64,000 nucleotides of DNA from Brachybacterium subflavum (GCF_009299795.1 NZ_VIGP01000006.1:272188-336187), one strand, 5' to 3'; counted from the stretch's first letter, positions 1 to 9,310 are shown. Numbers and translations: made by a program. Notes: generated by a model from the sequence alone, not told the origin.

Positions 1-1060
1 CCGACGATCCTGCCCTCCTCCCGCAGCACCTCCGCGAGATAGGCCATGTGCTCCACGCGCAGCTCGGCCCGCTCCACCCAGTCGGGGCTGACGCCGATGA
101 GCGCCGCGATCTGCTCGGCGGCCTCGCGCTTCTCCTCGGGGTCCAGGCGGTGGCCCTGGGCGAGCAGCTGCGGGTACTCGGTCTCGGCGAACGCCTCGGC
201 CTCGTCGACGACCTCGAGCAGGGAGCGGCCCGGGTGCTTGCCGTGCGCGTGGGCGATCGCCGCATACGTGGGGAGGTAGTGGAGGTAGGGGGCGTCGTTG
301 CCGGCGGGGAAGTCCTCGGCGAACACGATCGTGGAGAAGTCCAGGACCGGGGAGAGCAGGGCGATGCCCGCGGGGGCGACGTTGAAGCGGTCCACGAGCC
401 GGCCCGCGACGGCGCTCGCCCGGGTGGTGCCGTAGGACTCGCCGACGAGGTGCACCGGGGAGAGCCAGCGCTCGTTGCGCGTCAGCCAGTCCATGATGAA
501 GTCCGCCACGAGGTCGCGGTCGGCCGTGATCCCGTGATGACGATCGGGCTTCGCGCCGGGCGCGGGCCGCGAGTAGCCGGTCGACATCGCATCGACGACC
601 ACCAGGTCCGCGTCCTTCAGGATCGTCTCGTGGTTGTCGAGGAGGCCGAACGGGGGCGGGGTGAGGGCGCCGGCGTCACCGGAGTCGACGCGCCGCGGAC
701 CCAGCAGCCCCAGGTGCAGCCACACGGTCGAGGAGCCGGGGCCGCCGTTGAAGGCGAACACCACGGGGCGCTGGGGCCCGCGATCGGTCGCGACGTAGCT
801 GACGGCGAACAGCTCCGCGTAGGCGGTGCCGCGCGCATACGCCTCGCCCTCGGGCTCCTCGGTGAGCACGTGCGTGCCGGCCGTCGCCGTATAGGTGAGG
901 GAGGAGCCGTCGGGCAGCTCGAGGAGGTGGGCGGTGGTCTCCAGGCGGTCCTCGGGCTTCGGGGTGCTCTCTCCGCCCTCGCCGAGCGCGCCGGCCGCGG
1001 CCCCCGCGGCAGCGGCCTCGGTCGCGGTGGTGTTCGAGGGGCTGGGGGACTGGGTCATGG
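1..1060 (-). CDS. S10-family serine carboxypeptidase-like hydrolase (3' end cut by window edge)
   Basis: Alpha/beta-hydrolase of the peptidase S10 type, about 353 residues visible; the C-terminus lies beyond base 1. The N-terminal ~40 residues are Ala/Gly/Glu-rich and low complexity, with no convincing signal peptide. Residues 104-110 read NGGPGSS, the family's oxyanion-hole motif, and residues 206-211 read GESYGT, with Ser208 as predicted nucleophile. The Asp and His of the triad should be in the missing part. ATG at 1060 is preceded by GGAGATCC. S10 homologues in Actinobacteria are usually called 'peptidase S10'; substrates are mostly unproven. Family assignment is firm; specificity is unknown. 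Confidence 0.9.
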
Positions 1061-1218
1061 AGGATCTCCGCATCGTCGTGGGTGGCCTCCGTCGATCGTA
1101 CGGACGACAGCGGCCCCTGTGCACGGCCGGCCTTCACGCTGAGTCGCCCCGGAGCGGGCGGGATGCCGCGGTGGTCACCGGAGACCGGGGCACCGACCGG
1201 ACTCGTCGTCCCGCGTGC

Positions 1219-1647
1219 TCAGCGTCCGTAGCGTCCGGCGAAGCGCTCGATCGCCTCGGGGGTGACGGGGCTGAACACCCCCACGAGGTTCTGGTCGGGG
1301 TCCCGGAGGAAGAACACCCTGTTGCCCCACGGCATCAGTGCCGGCGCGGCGACGAACTCCGTGCCCAGTGCGGACAGGCGGGCGTATTCGGCGTCGACGT
1401 CGTCGACGAGGAACTCGAAGATCGTCGGCCTGTTGGCGCCCGCCTCGGCAGACCCTGGTGCGAAGAGCGGCACAGTGGCGGTGCTGCCGAGCGCGAGGGT
1501 GGCGGTGGGAGTGAGGATCTCTGCGAAGACCGGCGCGGGGCGCACGGCGATCGTGCCGGTGAGCTGCTCGTAGAAGTCGACCATCGCGTCGAGGTCGTCC
1601 GTGATGATGCGGGTCGATACGAAGGCGGTGGCGTGGGAAGTCGTCAT
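1219..1647 (-). CDS. VOC (glyoxalase/bleomycin-resistance) superfamily protein
   Basis: 142 residues, the size of a single-domain VOC protein made of two beta-alpha-beta-beta-beta modules. The sequence opens with a typical first strand (ATAFVSTRIITDDLDAMVDF) and ends with NRVFFLRDPDQNLVGVFSP, where the 'RDPDGN-like' turn and following strand are family hallmarks. Metal ligands cannot be assigned by eye. ATG at 1647 is chosen because the next in-frame ATG upstream adds only three residues and the encoded fold starts immediately. The gene stands alone between a hydrolase and a debranching enzyme. Members include lyases, dioxygenases and antibiotic-binding proteins; no specific function is claimed. 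Confidence 0.85.
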   Translation of the reverse strand: MTTSHATAFVSTRIITDDLDAMVDFYEQLTGTIAVRPAPVFAEILTPTATLALGSTATVPLFAPGSAEAGANRPTIFEFLVDDVDAEYARLSALGTEFVAAPALMPWGNRVFFLRDPDQNLVGVFSPVTPEAIERFAGRYGR

Positions 1648-1798
1648 GGACGTGACCGTAGAACCGATGCAGGTCAGAACCTGTCCGTTGATCGTCGGTG
1701 CGTCAGCTCGTCCGGACCGACGGCTCGTCGTCGGATGGGCGGGGCCCGAGCGGGTCGCAGGAGCGGTGGGTTGGCGGGCCTGTCGCTCGACTCTCCGC

Positions 1799-3817
1799 TC
1801 AGAGCACGCCGAGCGCTCGGGCGATCGGGACGGCGCTCGCCGCGGCCCACGCCTGCGGACGGCACGAGGCCGGGTAGGGCAGGGGCGCGGAGACCTCGTC
1901 GGCGCTCTGCCCGCCGAAGAGCTCGGGAAGCCGCTGGTCGAAGGCGCCCGCCGCCCGCAGCAGACCGCGCGCGAGCACGCGCGCCTCGTCCTCGAAACCG
2001 GCGCGGAGCATGCCGCGCAGGATGTACCCGGTGTCGTGCGTCCACACGCTGCCGCCGTGGTAGCGCAGCGGCCCGAACCCGCCGTTGTCGGTCGAGAGGG
2101 TGCGGATGCCGAAGCCCGAGAACAGCGTCGGGTCCATGAGGCGGCCGACGACGATCCGCTCCTGGTCCGCGTCCAGCAGGCCGGTCCCCAGCAGGTGCCC
2201 CATGTTCGAGGCGACGCCGTCGACCGGGCGCTCGGCCCCGTCGAGGGCGAGCGCGGGGTACCGGCCGCGCGCCCCCTCGCACCAGAAGCGCGCGTGGAAC
2301 GCCTCGCGCAGGCGCGCGGCGAAGGCGCGCAGGCGGGCGGGGAGATCCGCGGACGACGGGTCCCTCGGGGCGCTGCGCTCGAGCAGGTCGGCGGCGTGCA
2401 GGGAGGCGGCATAGGCGTATCCCTGGACCTCGGCGAGGGCGATCGCGCCGCTCGCGAGGGAGCCGTCCGCGCGGCGGATCGAGTCGTCGGAGTCCTTCCA
2501 GCCCTGGTTCGCCAGGCCGTGCCCGCTCTCGTCGATGTACTCCAGCAGACCGTCGCCGTCGGCATCGGCGTGCTCGAGGAGCCAGCGGGCGGCGGCCTCG
2601 AGGTGCGGGAGCAGATCGGTGAGCACCGTGGCGTCCAGGCCCGCGTCGAGCGCGTCGTGCAGCAGCTCGATCCACAGGGGCGTCGCATCGATCGTGCCGA
2701 AGTAGACGGGCGGCAGATGGCTCTCGGCCATCTCCATGCCCTGGGCCCGCACTTCGTGGAGGATCTTGCCGGGCTGCTCGGCCGTGTCGGTGACGAGGCG
2801 GGTGCCCTGCATGCTCGCGAGCGTGCGCAGGGTGCCCTCCGCGAGCGCGACGTCCACGGGCAGGACCAGTGAGGCGGCGATGATCGAGTCGCGGCCGAAG
2901 AGGGTGAAGAACCACGGCGCGCCGGCCGCGGCGAAGCTGCGCGCCGGATCGCCCGGCACCTGCAGACGCAGCGCGTCGAGATCCGCGAAGGAGCGGACCA
3001 GGAGGTCGCGGGCGGCCCGACGCTCGGGGTCCGCGTCCGGCTCGACGGCGAGCGGGAGGCGCCAGGGCTCGGCGGCCTCGAACGGGACGTCCGGGTCGGT
3101 GAGCGCGAGCTCCCAGTCCGCCTCGGCCGTTCCGCGCGCCGGTGCTTCGAGGACGCAGCGCCAGGTGACGACGGGTCCGTCGACGTCCAGGACGAGCGTG
3201 TCGGTGTCGGTGTCGGTGCCTGTGCTCGCGTGGAGCGCCGCCTCGCCCCGCTCACCGATCCGCCACCGCGCCGCGCCGTCCCGGATGCGGGCCACGGGGC
3301 GGGCGGGGGCCTGCGCGAGCATCAGGCGCGGGTCCTTGACCTGCGACATCGTCGCACCGTCGGTGACGAGCCCGAGGCGCAGGGACAGGGTGCGCGGGCG
3401 GTCGTCGTCGTTGCGCAGGCGCAGCGTCTCGCGGATGCCGCAGCCGGACGCTGTGCGCGTGCGCTCGAGGACGACGAGCGGGTCGCCCGGCAGATCGGGC
3501 GCGGTGACGACCCCGCGGAACACGACCTCGTGTGCGCTGCGCACCTCGGCGGGAAGGGGCGAGAGAGTGGGATGCCCCTCGTCCTCGTCCTCGTCCTCGT
3601 TCTCGGCCCGTTCCTCGACCTCGCAGGTCAGGTCGGAGATGACGCGGGCATCGCCGAGATAGATGCCCTGCGCACCGACGCCCCTGATCGTGCCGTCGGG
3701 CGCCGACCACGCCTGCAGCGGAGCGCGCAGCACCACGGCGAGGCCGTGGAGGAACGACTGGTGGTTCTCGACCTGCCGCGCCGCGGACGGGTTCGGGGAG
3801 GACGCGTGCGTGCTCAC
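1799..3817 (-). CDS. Amylo-alpha-1,6-glucosidase / glycogen debranching-type protein
   Basis: 672 residues. The N-terminal ~230 residues match the glycogen-debranching N-terminal beta domain (FLHGLAVVLRAPLQAWSAPDG near residue 22, then IYLGDARVISDL). The C-terminal (alpha/alpha)6 toroid carries WFFTLFGRDSIIAA near residue 297 and NQGWKDSDDSI near 434, a motif typical of bacterial amylo-alpha-1,6-glucosidase homologues. An acidic run of Glu-Asp repeats sits near residues 73-80. Predicted to act on alpha-glucans or small glucosides in the cytoplasm. Many relatives occur outside glycogen operons and their substrate is untested. There are no glycogen genes next door, so a role in glycogen itself is not supported by context. 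Confidence 0.85.
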   Translation of the reverse strand: MSTHASSPNPSAARQVENHQSFLHGLAVVLRAPLQAWSAPDGTIRGVGAQGIYLGDARVISDLTCEVEERAENEDEDEDEGHPTLSPLPAEVRSAHEVVFRGVVTAPDLPGDPLVVLERTRTASGCGIRETLRLRNDDDRPRTLSLRLGLVTDGATMSQVKDPRLMLAQAPARPVARIRDGAARWRIGERGEAALHASTGTDTDTDTLVLDVDGPVVTWRCVLEAPARGTAEADWELALTDPDVPFEAAEPWRLPLAVEPDADPERRAARDLLVRSFADLDALRLQVPGDPARSFAAAGAPWFFTLFGRDSIIAASLVLPVDVALAEGTLRTLASMQGTRLVTDTAEQPGKILHEVRAQGMEMAESHLPPVYFGTIDATPLWIELLHDALDAGLDATVLTDLLPHLEAAARWLLEHADADGDGLLEYIDESGHGLANQGWKDSDDSIRRADGSLASGAIALAEVQGYAYAASLHAADLLERSAPRDPSSADLPARLRAFAARLREAFHARFWCEGARGRYPALALDGAERPVDGVASNMGHLLGTGLLDADQERIVVGRLMDPTLFSGFGIRTLSTDNGGFGPLRYHGGSVWTHDTGYILRGMLRAGFEDEARVLARGLLRAAGAFDQRLPELFGGQSADEVSAPLPYPASCRPQAWAAASAVPIARALGVL

Positions 3818-3871
3818 CGCTTCATGCTTGCACGCACGGTCCCCGTGCGCTCCGCGAATTCGCGTCGGCGA

Positions 3872-4531
3872 TCAGCCCAGCGCCTGCTGCCAGAACGCGG
3901 CCTCCATGCGGGTGGCCGTGCGGAAGATCCGCTCGAGCCGTGCGCGGCGGCGGGCGGGAAGGTCGCCGCCCGCGAGCTCGTCGAGCCGCGCGGCGGCCGC
4001 GGCGGCGCTCGCCTGGAACTCCTGCCCCGCGTACTCGGCGATCCACTCGCCGAACGGGTGCTCGCCGCCCTCGGCGAGGCGCGGCGCGAGGGCGGTCCCG
4101 ATCTCCGCATAGCCGATCGCGCAGGGCGCGAGGGCGACCTGCAGGTCCAGGGCGTCCCCGGCCATGCCGGTGTCCAGGACGAAGCGCGTGTAGGCGACGG
4201 TGCCGGGCTTCTCGTCGGCCGTCTCGAGGACTTCCTGGTCGATGCCCCACGAGGCCGTGAGCCGCACGTGCAGAGCGGTCTCGGTGAGGATCGCGGTCAG
4301 GGAGTCCGCGGCGGAGCGGATGCCCTGGAGGGTGTCGGCCTGGTACGCGGCCAGGGCGTTGGCCCTCGCGAACTGGAAGAGGAACAGGTAGTCCTGGACC
4401 AGATAGTCCTGGAAGGCGGCCAGGGGGAGCGTGCCCTCGCCCAGCCGCGTGACGAAGGGATGGTGGACGTAGGCATCCCAGTCCTCGGCGGCGGAGGCCT
4501 TGAGCCCGTCGAACAGGACGGAGGAGTTCAT
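3872..4531 (-). CDS. tenA: TenA family aminopyrimidine aminohydrolase / thiaminase II (Cys type)
   Basis: 219 residues, all-helical TenA fold. Residues 135-145 read APCAIGYAEIG; Cys137 aligns with the catalytic cysteine of TenA_C enzymes, which hydrolyse 4-amino-5-aminomethyl-2-methylpyrimidine to HMP in thiamine salvage. Other family marks are YLVQDYLFLFQFARA near residue 43 and the C-terminal AFW. The start at 4531 overlaps the stop of the upstream TenA paralogue by ATGA, so the two are translationally coupled and share the TPP riboswitch upstream. Expected to be repressed when TPP is plentiful. Family and class are well supported by sequence and regulation. Confidence 0.93.
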   Translation of the reverse strand: MNSSVLFDGLKASAAEDWDAYVHHPFVTRLGEGTLPLAAFQDYLVQDYLFLFQFARANALAAYQADTLQGIRSAADSLTAILTETALHVRLTASWGIDQEVLETADEKPGTVAYTRFVLDTGMAGDALDLQVALAPCAIGYAEIGTALAPRLAEGGEHPFGEWIAEYAGQEFQASAAAAAARLDELAGGDLPARRRARLERIFRTATRMEAAFWQQALG

Positions 4532-5217
4532 GCCGTCGCCTCCTCGCCGCCGGCCTCGAAGGCCGAGTCGAAGAAGTCGTTCTCGAGCTGGACGGTGCGC
4601 GCGAAGAAGCTGCGCACGCGCTCGGGGTCCTCGATCTCGGCGGCGTCGAGCTCGGCGCGCAGGAAGCCCACGAGATCGCGGAAGCCGGGACCGTCGTGCA
4701 GGGAGATCCACTCGGCGTGGACGAAGCTCGCGGGCAGGGGAGAGGGCGCCCGGCTCGCCCAGTCCAGGTAGAGCCATTCGGTGACCAGCAGGACCGCGAG
4801 GATCGCGGCGTGGTCGCGGGTCTCCGCGGCCTCCCGGAACACGTCGAGGAAGCCGTCGGTGGCCGCGGTGTTCGGGATCTGTGCGCGCTGCTCCTCGCTC
4901 ACGCCGAGCGCCTCGAGGGCCCGCAGGAAGTACGTGTTCTCGTCGCCGGCGACCTCCCCGGCGAAGCGTGCGAAGCGCAGCCGGGCGGCGGGGGTGCGGG
5001 CGGTGGCCAGCGCGGCGCCGATCAGCTGCAGGAAGGCATCGAGGAAGCGATGGTCCTGCACCAGGTAGCGCGCCATCGCCTCGTCCGGGATGGAGCCCGC
5101 GTGCAGCTCGCGCACGAAGCGGTGGCCGACGGCGCGCTCCCACGCCCGGGCGTGCTGGTGGCGCAGGGACGCCGTGAAGGCGGCGTCCTCGGTGGACGGA
5201 CGTGGGGCAGGTGTCAT
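4528..5217 (-). CDS. TenA-family protein lacking cysteine (TenA_E type)
   Basis: 229 residues with a TenA-like helical bundle (MARYLVQDHRFLDAFLQLIG near residue 48), but no cysteine anywhere. TenA_E proteins use a Glu-based active site; here EWLYLDW near residue 147 is the likely equivalent segment. Family members act in thiamine pyrimidine salvage, possibly on formylaminopyrimidine or aminopyrimidine breakdown products. ATG at 5217 is chosen over an upstream in-frame ATG at 5331 because the extra 38 codons coincide with a conserved TPP riboswitch, whose 3' end abuts this start. First gene of a two-gene riboswitch-controlled operon. Confidence 0.9.
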   Translation of the reverse strand: MTPAPRPSTEDAAFTASLRHQHARAWERAVGHRFVRELHAGSIPDEAMARYLVQDHRFLDAFLQLIGAALATARTPAARLRFARFAGEVAGDENTYFLRALEALGVSEEQRAQIPNTAATDGFLDVFREAAETRDHAAILAVLLVTEWLYLDWASRAPSPLPASFVHAEWISLHDGPGFRDLVGFLRAELDAAEIEDPERVRSFFARTVQLENDFFDSAFEAGGEEATA

Positions 5218-5221
5218 GGCG

Positions 5222-5302
5222 GCAATCCCTCCGCGAGTACGAGCTCGATCAGGTTCAGCGGGTGTGTTCTCAGCCCTGGTCAGGGCACCCCGTGCACGTG
5301 CG
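5222..5302 (-). promoter_or_regulatory. TPP riboswitch (THI element)
   Basis: On the minus strand the leader reads CGGGGTGCC, then GCTGAGA, then ACACCCGCTGAACCTGATC, then a closing GCGGAGGGATT. This is the conserved core of the TPP aptamer: the J2/4-type GGGGTGC, the CTGAGA that recognises the pyrimidine, and the CTGAACCTGATC that holds pyrophosphate. The final purine-rich GAGGGA lies about 7 nt before the ATG at 5217, so ligand binding probably hides the ribosome-binding site (translational control). It explains the placement of two tenA-type genes directly downstream. Confidence 0.95.
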
Positions 5303-5396
5303 AGGCTATCGCCGCCGAGTCCATCGGACACGGCCGTCCCGCGGCGTGAGAGGGAGCGGGACCTGCGGGAGGGCGCCGCGGTCTACGCTTCGCAGC

Positions 5397-6572
5397 ATGC
5401 TCGGACTCCTGCGCAGGCGCTCCGGTGCGCTCGCGATCGGGGCGCTGGTCCTCGCCGCCGTGCTGTGCATCCTCAGCGGCGGGCTCCCTTCGCAGGATCT
5501 CGCAGCGCTGATGGCGCGGGTCGCGCCCGTGCTCGGATTCGTCCTCGCGATCGCAGTGCTCGCCGAGCTGGCGCGCGAGGCAGGGCTCCTGGACGTGATC
5601 GCCCACGGCCTCACCGTCCTCGCACGCGGACGCACCGTGGTGCTGTGGTGCGCCGTGTGCGCGCTCGCCGTGGTGTGCACGGCCTTCTTCTCCCTGGACA
5701 CGACGGCGCTGATCATGACTCCTGTGGTCGTGCTCACGGCGCGGCGCGTCGACGTGCCCGCGGTGCCCTTCGCCCTGGCCACGGTGTGGCTCGCGAACAC
5801 GGCGTCTCTGCTGCTGCCGGTCTCGAACCTCACGAACCTGCTGGCCAGGGACGTCCTGGGCGGGGGCACGGCGGCCTTCCTGTCCCGCAGCGCGGCGCCG
5901 ACCCTGGTCGCGATCGTGGTGCCGGTGGCGATCCTGGCCGTCGTCCATCGCCGGGAGCTGCAGGGTCGATTCCGGGCGTCGCCCGCCCCGCAGATCCGCG
6001 ACCGCGCGCTGCTGCGCATCAGCGGATGCGTGGTCGTCGTGCTGCTGCCCCTGCTCGTGGTGGTGCCCGCGGTGTGGATCCCGGCGGGCGCCGCCGCGCT
6101 CGTGCTGCTGCTCGCCTTCGCGCTGCGGCGCCGCGAGGCGATCGGAGCGCACCTGGTGCCCTGGCGTCCGCTCGCGATCGCCCTCGCCCTCTTCGTGCTG
6201 GTCGAGACCGCGCACGTGCAGGGCGCGACGTCGTTCGTGCTGCGCGCGGCCGACGGCGGCACGGGGCCGATGGGGCTGCTGCGCACGGCCGGCACCTCGG
6301 CGCTCGCGGCGAACGTGCTCGACAACCTCCCCGCCTTTCTCCTCCTCGAGCATCGCGCGGGGGACGATCCCGCCTCCACCATGGCCCTGCTGATCGGTGT
6401 GGACGTAGGTCCTCTGATCACCCCGTGGGCATCGTTGGCCACGCTCCTGTGGCATCAGCGGATGCAGGCGATGGGCGTGCGGATCCCCTGGGTGCGCTTC
6501 ATGGCGCTGGGCGCGGTCGCGGTGGTGATCACGGTGCCCCTGGCGACTCTCGCGCTGGCCGTCCTGGAATGA
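5397..6572 (+). CDS. ArsB/NhaD-like ion transporter (SLC13/IT superfamily)
   Basis: 391 residues, strongly hydrophobic with roughly ten to eleven predicted membrane segments in two halves. Residues near 103-112 read SLDTTALIMTP, resembling the conserved 'D-TA-L-TP' hairpin of ArsB and related anion permeases. The second half has ALAANVLDNLPAFLLL, the matching 'NxxNN.P' type loop, followed by GPLITPWASLATLLW. These are the substrate-binding re-entrant regions of the ion transporter superfamily. No arsR, arsC or arsA is adjacent, so arsenite export is only a guess; other anions are possible. Start ATG at 5397; transcribed away from the riboswitch operon. Confidence 0.85.
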   Translation: MLGLLRRRSGALAIGALVLAAVLCILSGGLPSQDLAALMARVAPVLGFVLAIAVLAELAREAGLLDVIAHGLTVLARGRTVVLWCAVCALAVVCTAFFSLDTTALIMTPVVVLTARRVDVPAVPFALATVWLANTASLLLPVSNLTNLLARDVLGGGTAAFLSRSAAPTLVAIVVPVAILAVVHRRELQGRFRASPAPQIRDRALLRISGCVVVVLLPLLVVVPAVWIPAGAAALVLLLAFALRRREAIGAHLVPWRPLAIALALFVLVETAHVQGATSFVLRAADGGTGPMGLLRTAGTSALAANVLDNLPAFLLLEHRAGDDPASTMALLIGVDVGPLITPWASLATLLWHQRMQAMGVRIPWVRFMALGAVAVVITVPLATLALAVLE

Positions 6573-6584
6573 GCGGGCGTGTCC

Positions 6585-7157
6585 TCAGGCGGACCCCAGC
6601 TCGGACAGCAGACGCTCGGGGATCCGGTCTCCACCGTCGACCTGGGCCACGAGATCGCGGTCGATCCGGCTGCCGCGCCGGACGATCGTGAGCGTGCCGC
6701 GGACCTCGAGGATCACCAGCTCCACCTCGTCGAGGGCGAGCACCCCGCTCACGCGCAGACGATCCAGCAGCATGCCGCGCGTCAGCCTGCTGCGACGCAG
6801 GCCGGCCGCGATCGGCTCCCCGTCGACCATGACGACGACGGGACGCGTGCGCCGCAGGAGCAGGGGGACGCGGCGGAACCTGCCCGTGACGTACTCGAGG
6901 ACCACCAGGGTGCTCAGCACGACGATCGCGCCGAGCATCGTCGGGGATTCGCCGAGGGTCGCGCGGGCGGTGATGCCGCCGACGACGGCGAGGACCACGA
7001 AGCTGCCGGCGCTGGGCCGAGCCATCAGGCGCGGGCCGATCACCTGCATGAGCAGGGAGAAGAAGCCGTACAGCACGATGGTCGAGGCGATCACGCCGAG
7101 GACTGCGCTGCCGCTGATCCCGACGTAGTCGCGCCAGATGAGGTCCCAGTCGATCAT
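6585..7157 (-). CDS. DUF421 (YetF/YcaP-like) membrane protein
   Basis: 190 residues. Three hydrophobic segments fill the first ~95 residues, followed by a soluble C-terminal domain with the family signature PVVVMVDGEPIAAGLRRSRLT around residues 104-124. The C-terminal part resembles the DUF421 domain found in YetF and YcaP, which forms a small beta-rich cytoplasmic unit. Function is not established for the family. The gene is convergent with the transporter upstream (12-base gap) and solitary. Confidence 0.88.
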   Translation of the reverse strand: MIDWDLIWRDYVGISGSAVLGVIASTIVLYGFFSLLMQVIGPRLMARPSAGSFVVLAVVGGITARATLGESPTMLGAIVVLSTLVVLEYVTGRFRRVPLLLRRTRPVVVMVDGEPIAAGLRRSRLTRGMLLDRLRVSGVLALDEVELVILEVRGTLTIVRRGSRIDRDLVAQVDGGDRIPERLLSELGSA

Positions 7158-7202
7158 GGGGCCATTGTCGTCCCTCGGGAACCACGCCTCACGACTCGCG
7201 AC

Positions 7203-9176
7203 TCACGCCTCGCGCGCCGCGAGCGGGATCCGTCCGCCCGCGAGCACCATCTCCACCTGGCGCGGCGAGAGGCGGTGGTGCACGGCGATCTCCCGGTCCC
7301 CGATGCGTGCGGTGAGCGATGTGCCCGCAGCGAGCGCCGCATGGATGCCGTCGATCTCGACGACGTCTCCCGCGGAGATGCGGTCATGGTCCTCGGGATC
7401 GTCGAACTCGAGGGCGAGGATCCCGAAGTTCGCGAGGTTCTGCCAGTGGATGCGGGCGAAGGACACCGCGATGACCGCCTTCAGACCCAGGTAGCAGGGA
7501 GCGATCACGGCGTGCTCGCGCGAGGAGCCCTGCCCGTAGTTCTTCCCCGCGACCACCACATGTCCTCCCGCGTCCTTCGTCTCCGCCGCATGCGCGGGAT
7601 AGTCGGGGTCGATGCGCGTGAAGGTGAACTCGGAGATCTTCGGGATGTTCGATCGGAAGGGCAGAACGCGCGAGCCGGCGGGCATGATCTCGTCGGTCGA
7701 GACGTCGTCCCCCATCACGAGCACGACCGGCGCGCGGAGGTCGTCGTCGATCGGAGAGAACTCGGGCAGGGAGGAGATGTTGGGCCCCTTCACCAGGTCG
7801 ACGTGGCGGGCTTCCTCGGGAGGAAGGGGCGGCTGCAGCATGTCCTCGATACGGGTGAACGACTCGGGCAGCTGCGGCTTCGGGGCAGGGATCCCGAACG
7901 AGTCGGTGAGCGTGCGCGGATCGGTGATCCGCCCGGTCAGCGCCGCCGCGGCCGCGGTCTCGGGCGAGCACAGCCACACCGAGTCCTCCTCGGTGCCCGA
8001 GCGGCCCGGGAAGTTGCGGGGCATGGTCCGCAGGGAGTTGCGCCCGCTCGCGGGGGCCTGGCCCATCCCGATGCATCCCAGGCATCCGGACTGGTGGATC
8101 CTCGCCCCGGAGGCCACCAGATCGGTGAGCCAGCCGCCGCCGATCAGGTCCGCGAGGACCTCGCGGGAGGTCGGGTTCACGTCGACCGAGACGGCCTCGT
8201 GCGCCTGGCGGCCGCGCAGTGCCTCGGCGAACGCCGCGAAGTCCCGCAGTCCGGGGTTCGCCGAGGAGCCGACGACCACCTGGAACACGTTCTCGTCCTC
8301 GACCTCGGCGACGGGACGCACGTTGCCGGGGGAGGAGGGCGCCGCGATCAGCGGCTCGAGGGCGCTCAGGTCGATGTGCTCGGTGACGTCGTACTCCGCG
8401 CCGTCGTCGGCCTCGAGACGCGTGAACTCGTCGACTCGGCCGACGGCCCGCAGGTAGTCGCGGACGGCGTCGTCGGCGGGGAAGACGGTCGCGGTCGCGC
8501 CGAGCTCGGCGCCCATGTTCGCGATCACGTGCCGGTCCATCGCGGTCAGCTGCGCGAGACCCTCGCCGTGGTACTCGATGATGCGGCCGACGCCGCCGCT
8601 GACGCCGTGCCGGCGCAGCATCTCGAGCACCACGTCCTTCGCGCTCACCCAGTCCGGCAGCTCGCCGGTGAGCTCGACGCCCCAGACCTCGGGCATCGAG
8701 ACGTACAGGGGCTGGCCGGCCATCGCCATCGCGATCTCCAGGCCGCCCACGCCGATCGCGAGCATGCCGAGCGCGCCTGCGGCGCAGGTGTGGGAGTCCG
8801 AGCCGATCAGCGTCGCCCCCGGGCGGCCGAAGTGGGCCTGGTGGACGGGGTGGGAGACGCCGTTGCCCGCCTTGGAGAACCAGAGGCCGAAGCGCTGAGC
8901 GGCCGAGAGCAGGAACAGGTGGTCGTCGGGGTTCTTCTCGTCCGTCTGCAGCAGGTTGTGGTCCACGTACTGCACGGAGAGCTCGGTGCGGATCCGGTCC
9001 AGGCCCATGGCCTCGAGCTCGAGCATGACCATCGTGCCGGTCGCGTCCTGGGTGAGCGTCTGGTCGACCCGCAGACCGATCTCGCCGCCCGGCTCCATGT
9101 CGCCCTCGACGAGATGGGACGCGATGAGCTGGTGTGCGACGGTCTGGGCTCGGGTGATGTCCACGGTGCTGTCCAC
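7203..9176 (-). CDS. Aconitate hydratase, short Aquifex-type
   Basis: 657 residues, much shorter than the ~900-residue AcnA usual in Actinobacteria and similar in layout to the putative aconitases of Aquifex type. Three cysteines for the 4Fe-4S cluster are visible: Cys132 in GSDSHTCAAG, and Cys366 and Cys369 in SGCLGCIG. The C-terminal swivel domain carries GDDVSTDEI and YGQGSSREHA, both conserved in aconitases. GTG at 9176 is selected because GGAGGG lies seven bases upstream; longer in-frame extensions lack a ribosome site and are not protein-like. Likely converts citrate/isocitrate, though related hydro-lyases (homoaconitase, isopropylmalate isomerase) are alternatives. Confidence 0.85.
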   Translation of the reverse strand: MDSTVDITRAQTVAHQLIASHLVEGDMEPGGEIGLRVDQTLTQDATGTMVMLELEAMGLDRIRTELSVQYVDHNLLQTDEKNPDDHLFLLSAAQRFGLWFSKAGNGVSHPVHQAHFGRPGATLIGSDSHTCAAGALGMLAIGVGGLEIAMAMAGQPLYVSMPEVWGVELTGELPDWVSAKDVVLEMLRRHGVSGGVGRIIEYHGEGLAQLTAMDRHVIANMGAELGATATVFPADDAVRDYLRAVGRVDEFTRLEADDGAEYDVTEHIDLSALEPLIAAPSSPGNVRPVAEVEDENVFQVVVGSSANPGLRDFAAFAEALRGRQAHEAVSVDVNPTSREVLADLIGGGWLTDLVASGARIHQSGCLGCIGMGQAPASGRNSLRTMPRNFPGRSGTEEDSVWLCSPETAAAAALTGRITDPRTLTDSFGIPAPKPQLPESFTRIEDMLQPPLPPEEARHVDLVKGPNISSLPEFSPIDDDLRAPVVLVMGDDVSTDEIMPAGSRVLPFRSNIPKISEFTFTRIDPDYPAHAAETKDAGGHVVVAGKNYGQGSSREHAVIAPCYLGLKAVIAVSFARIHWQNLANFGILALEFDDPEDHDRISAGDVVEIDGIHAALAAGTSLTARIGDREIAVHHRLSPRQVEMVLAGGRIPLAAREA

Positions 9177-9310
9177 GATGCTGCCCTCCAGGGATCGTGG
9201 TCCGCCGTCGGTCCGACGGTGGACCTCTTCCGAGCGTAGGCCAGGTGGCGCGACGGCTGGGTCGGGCGACGAAGTCGGGGTCGCGATCCGATGAACTCGG
9301 CGTGCACTTA

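Noticed and set aside
5218..5331. A 38-codon N-terminal extension of the first TenA gene
   Set aside because: The sequence is the TPP aptamer itself, so it cannot be a sensible coding extension; the ATG at 5217 follows the riboswitch directly.
5397..6572. Confirmed arsenite efflux pump
   Set aside because: The fold is ArsB-like, but no other ars gene or ArsR site is nearby, so the substrate is left open.
6579..9239. An 886-codon plus-strand frame opposite the DUF421 and aconitase genes
   Set aside because: Shadow of conserved genes on the other strand; His/Asp/Arg-rich with no domain.
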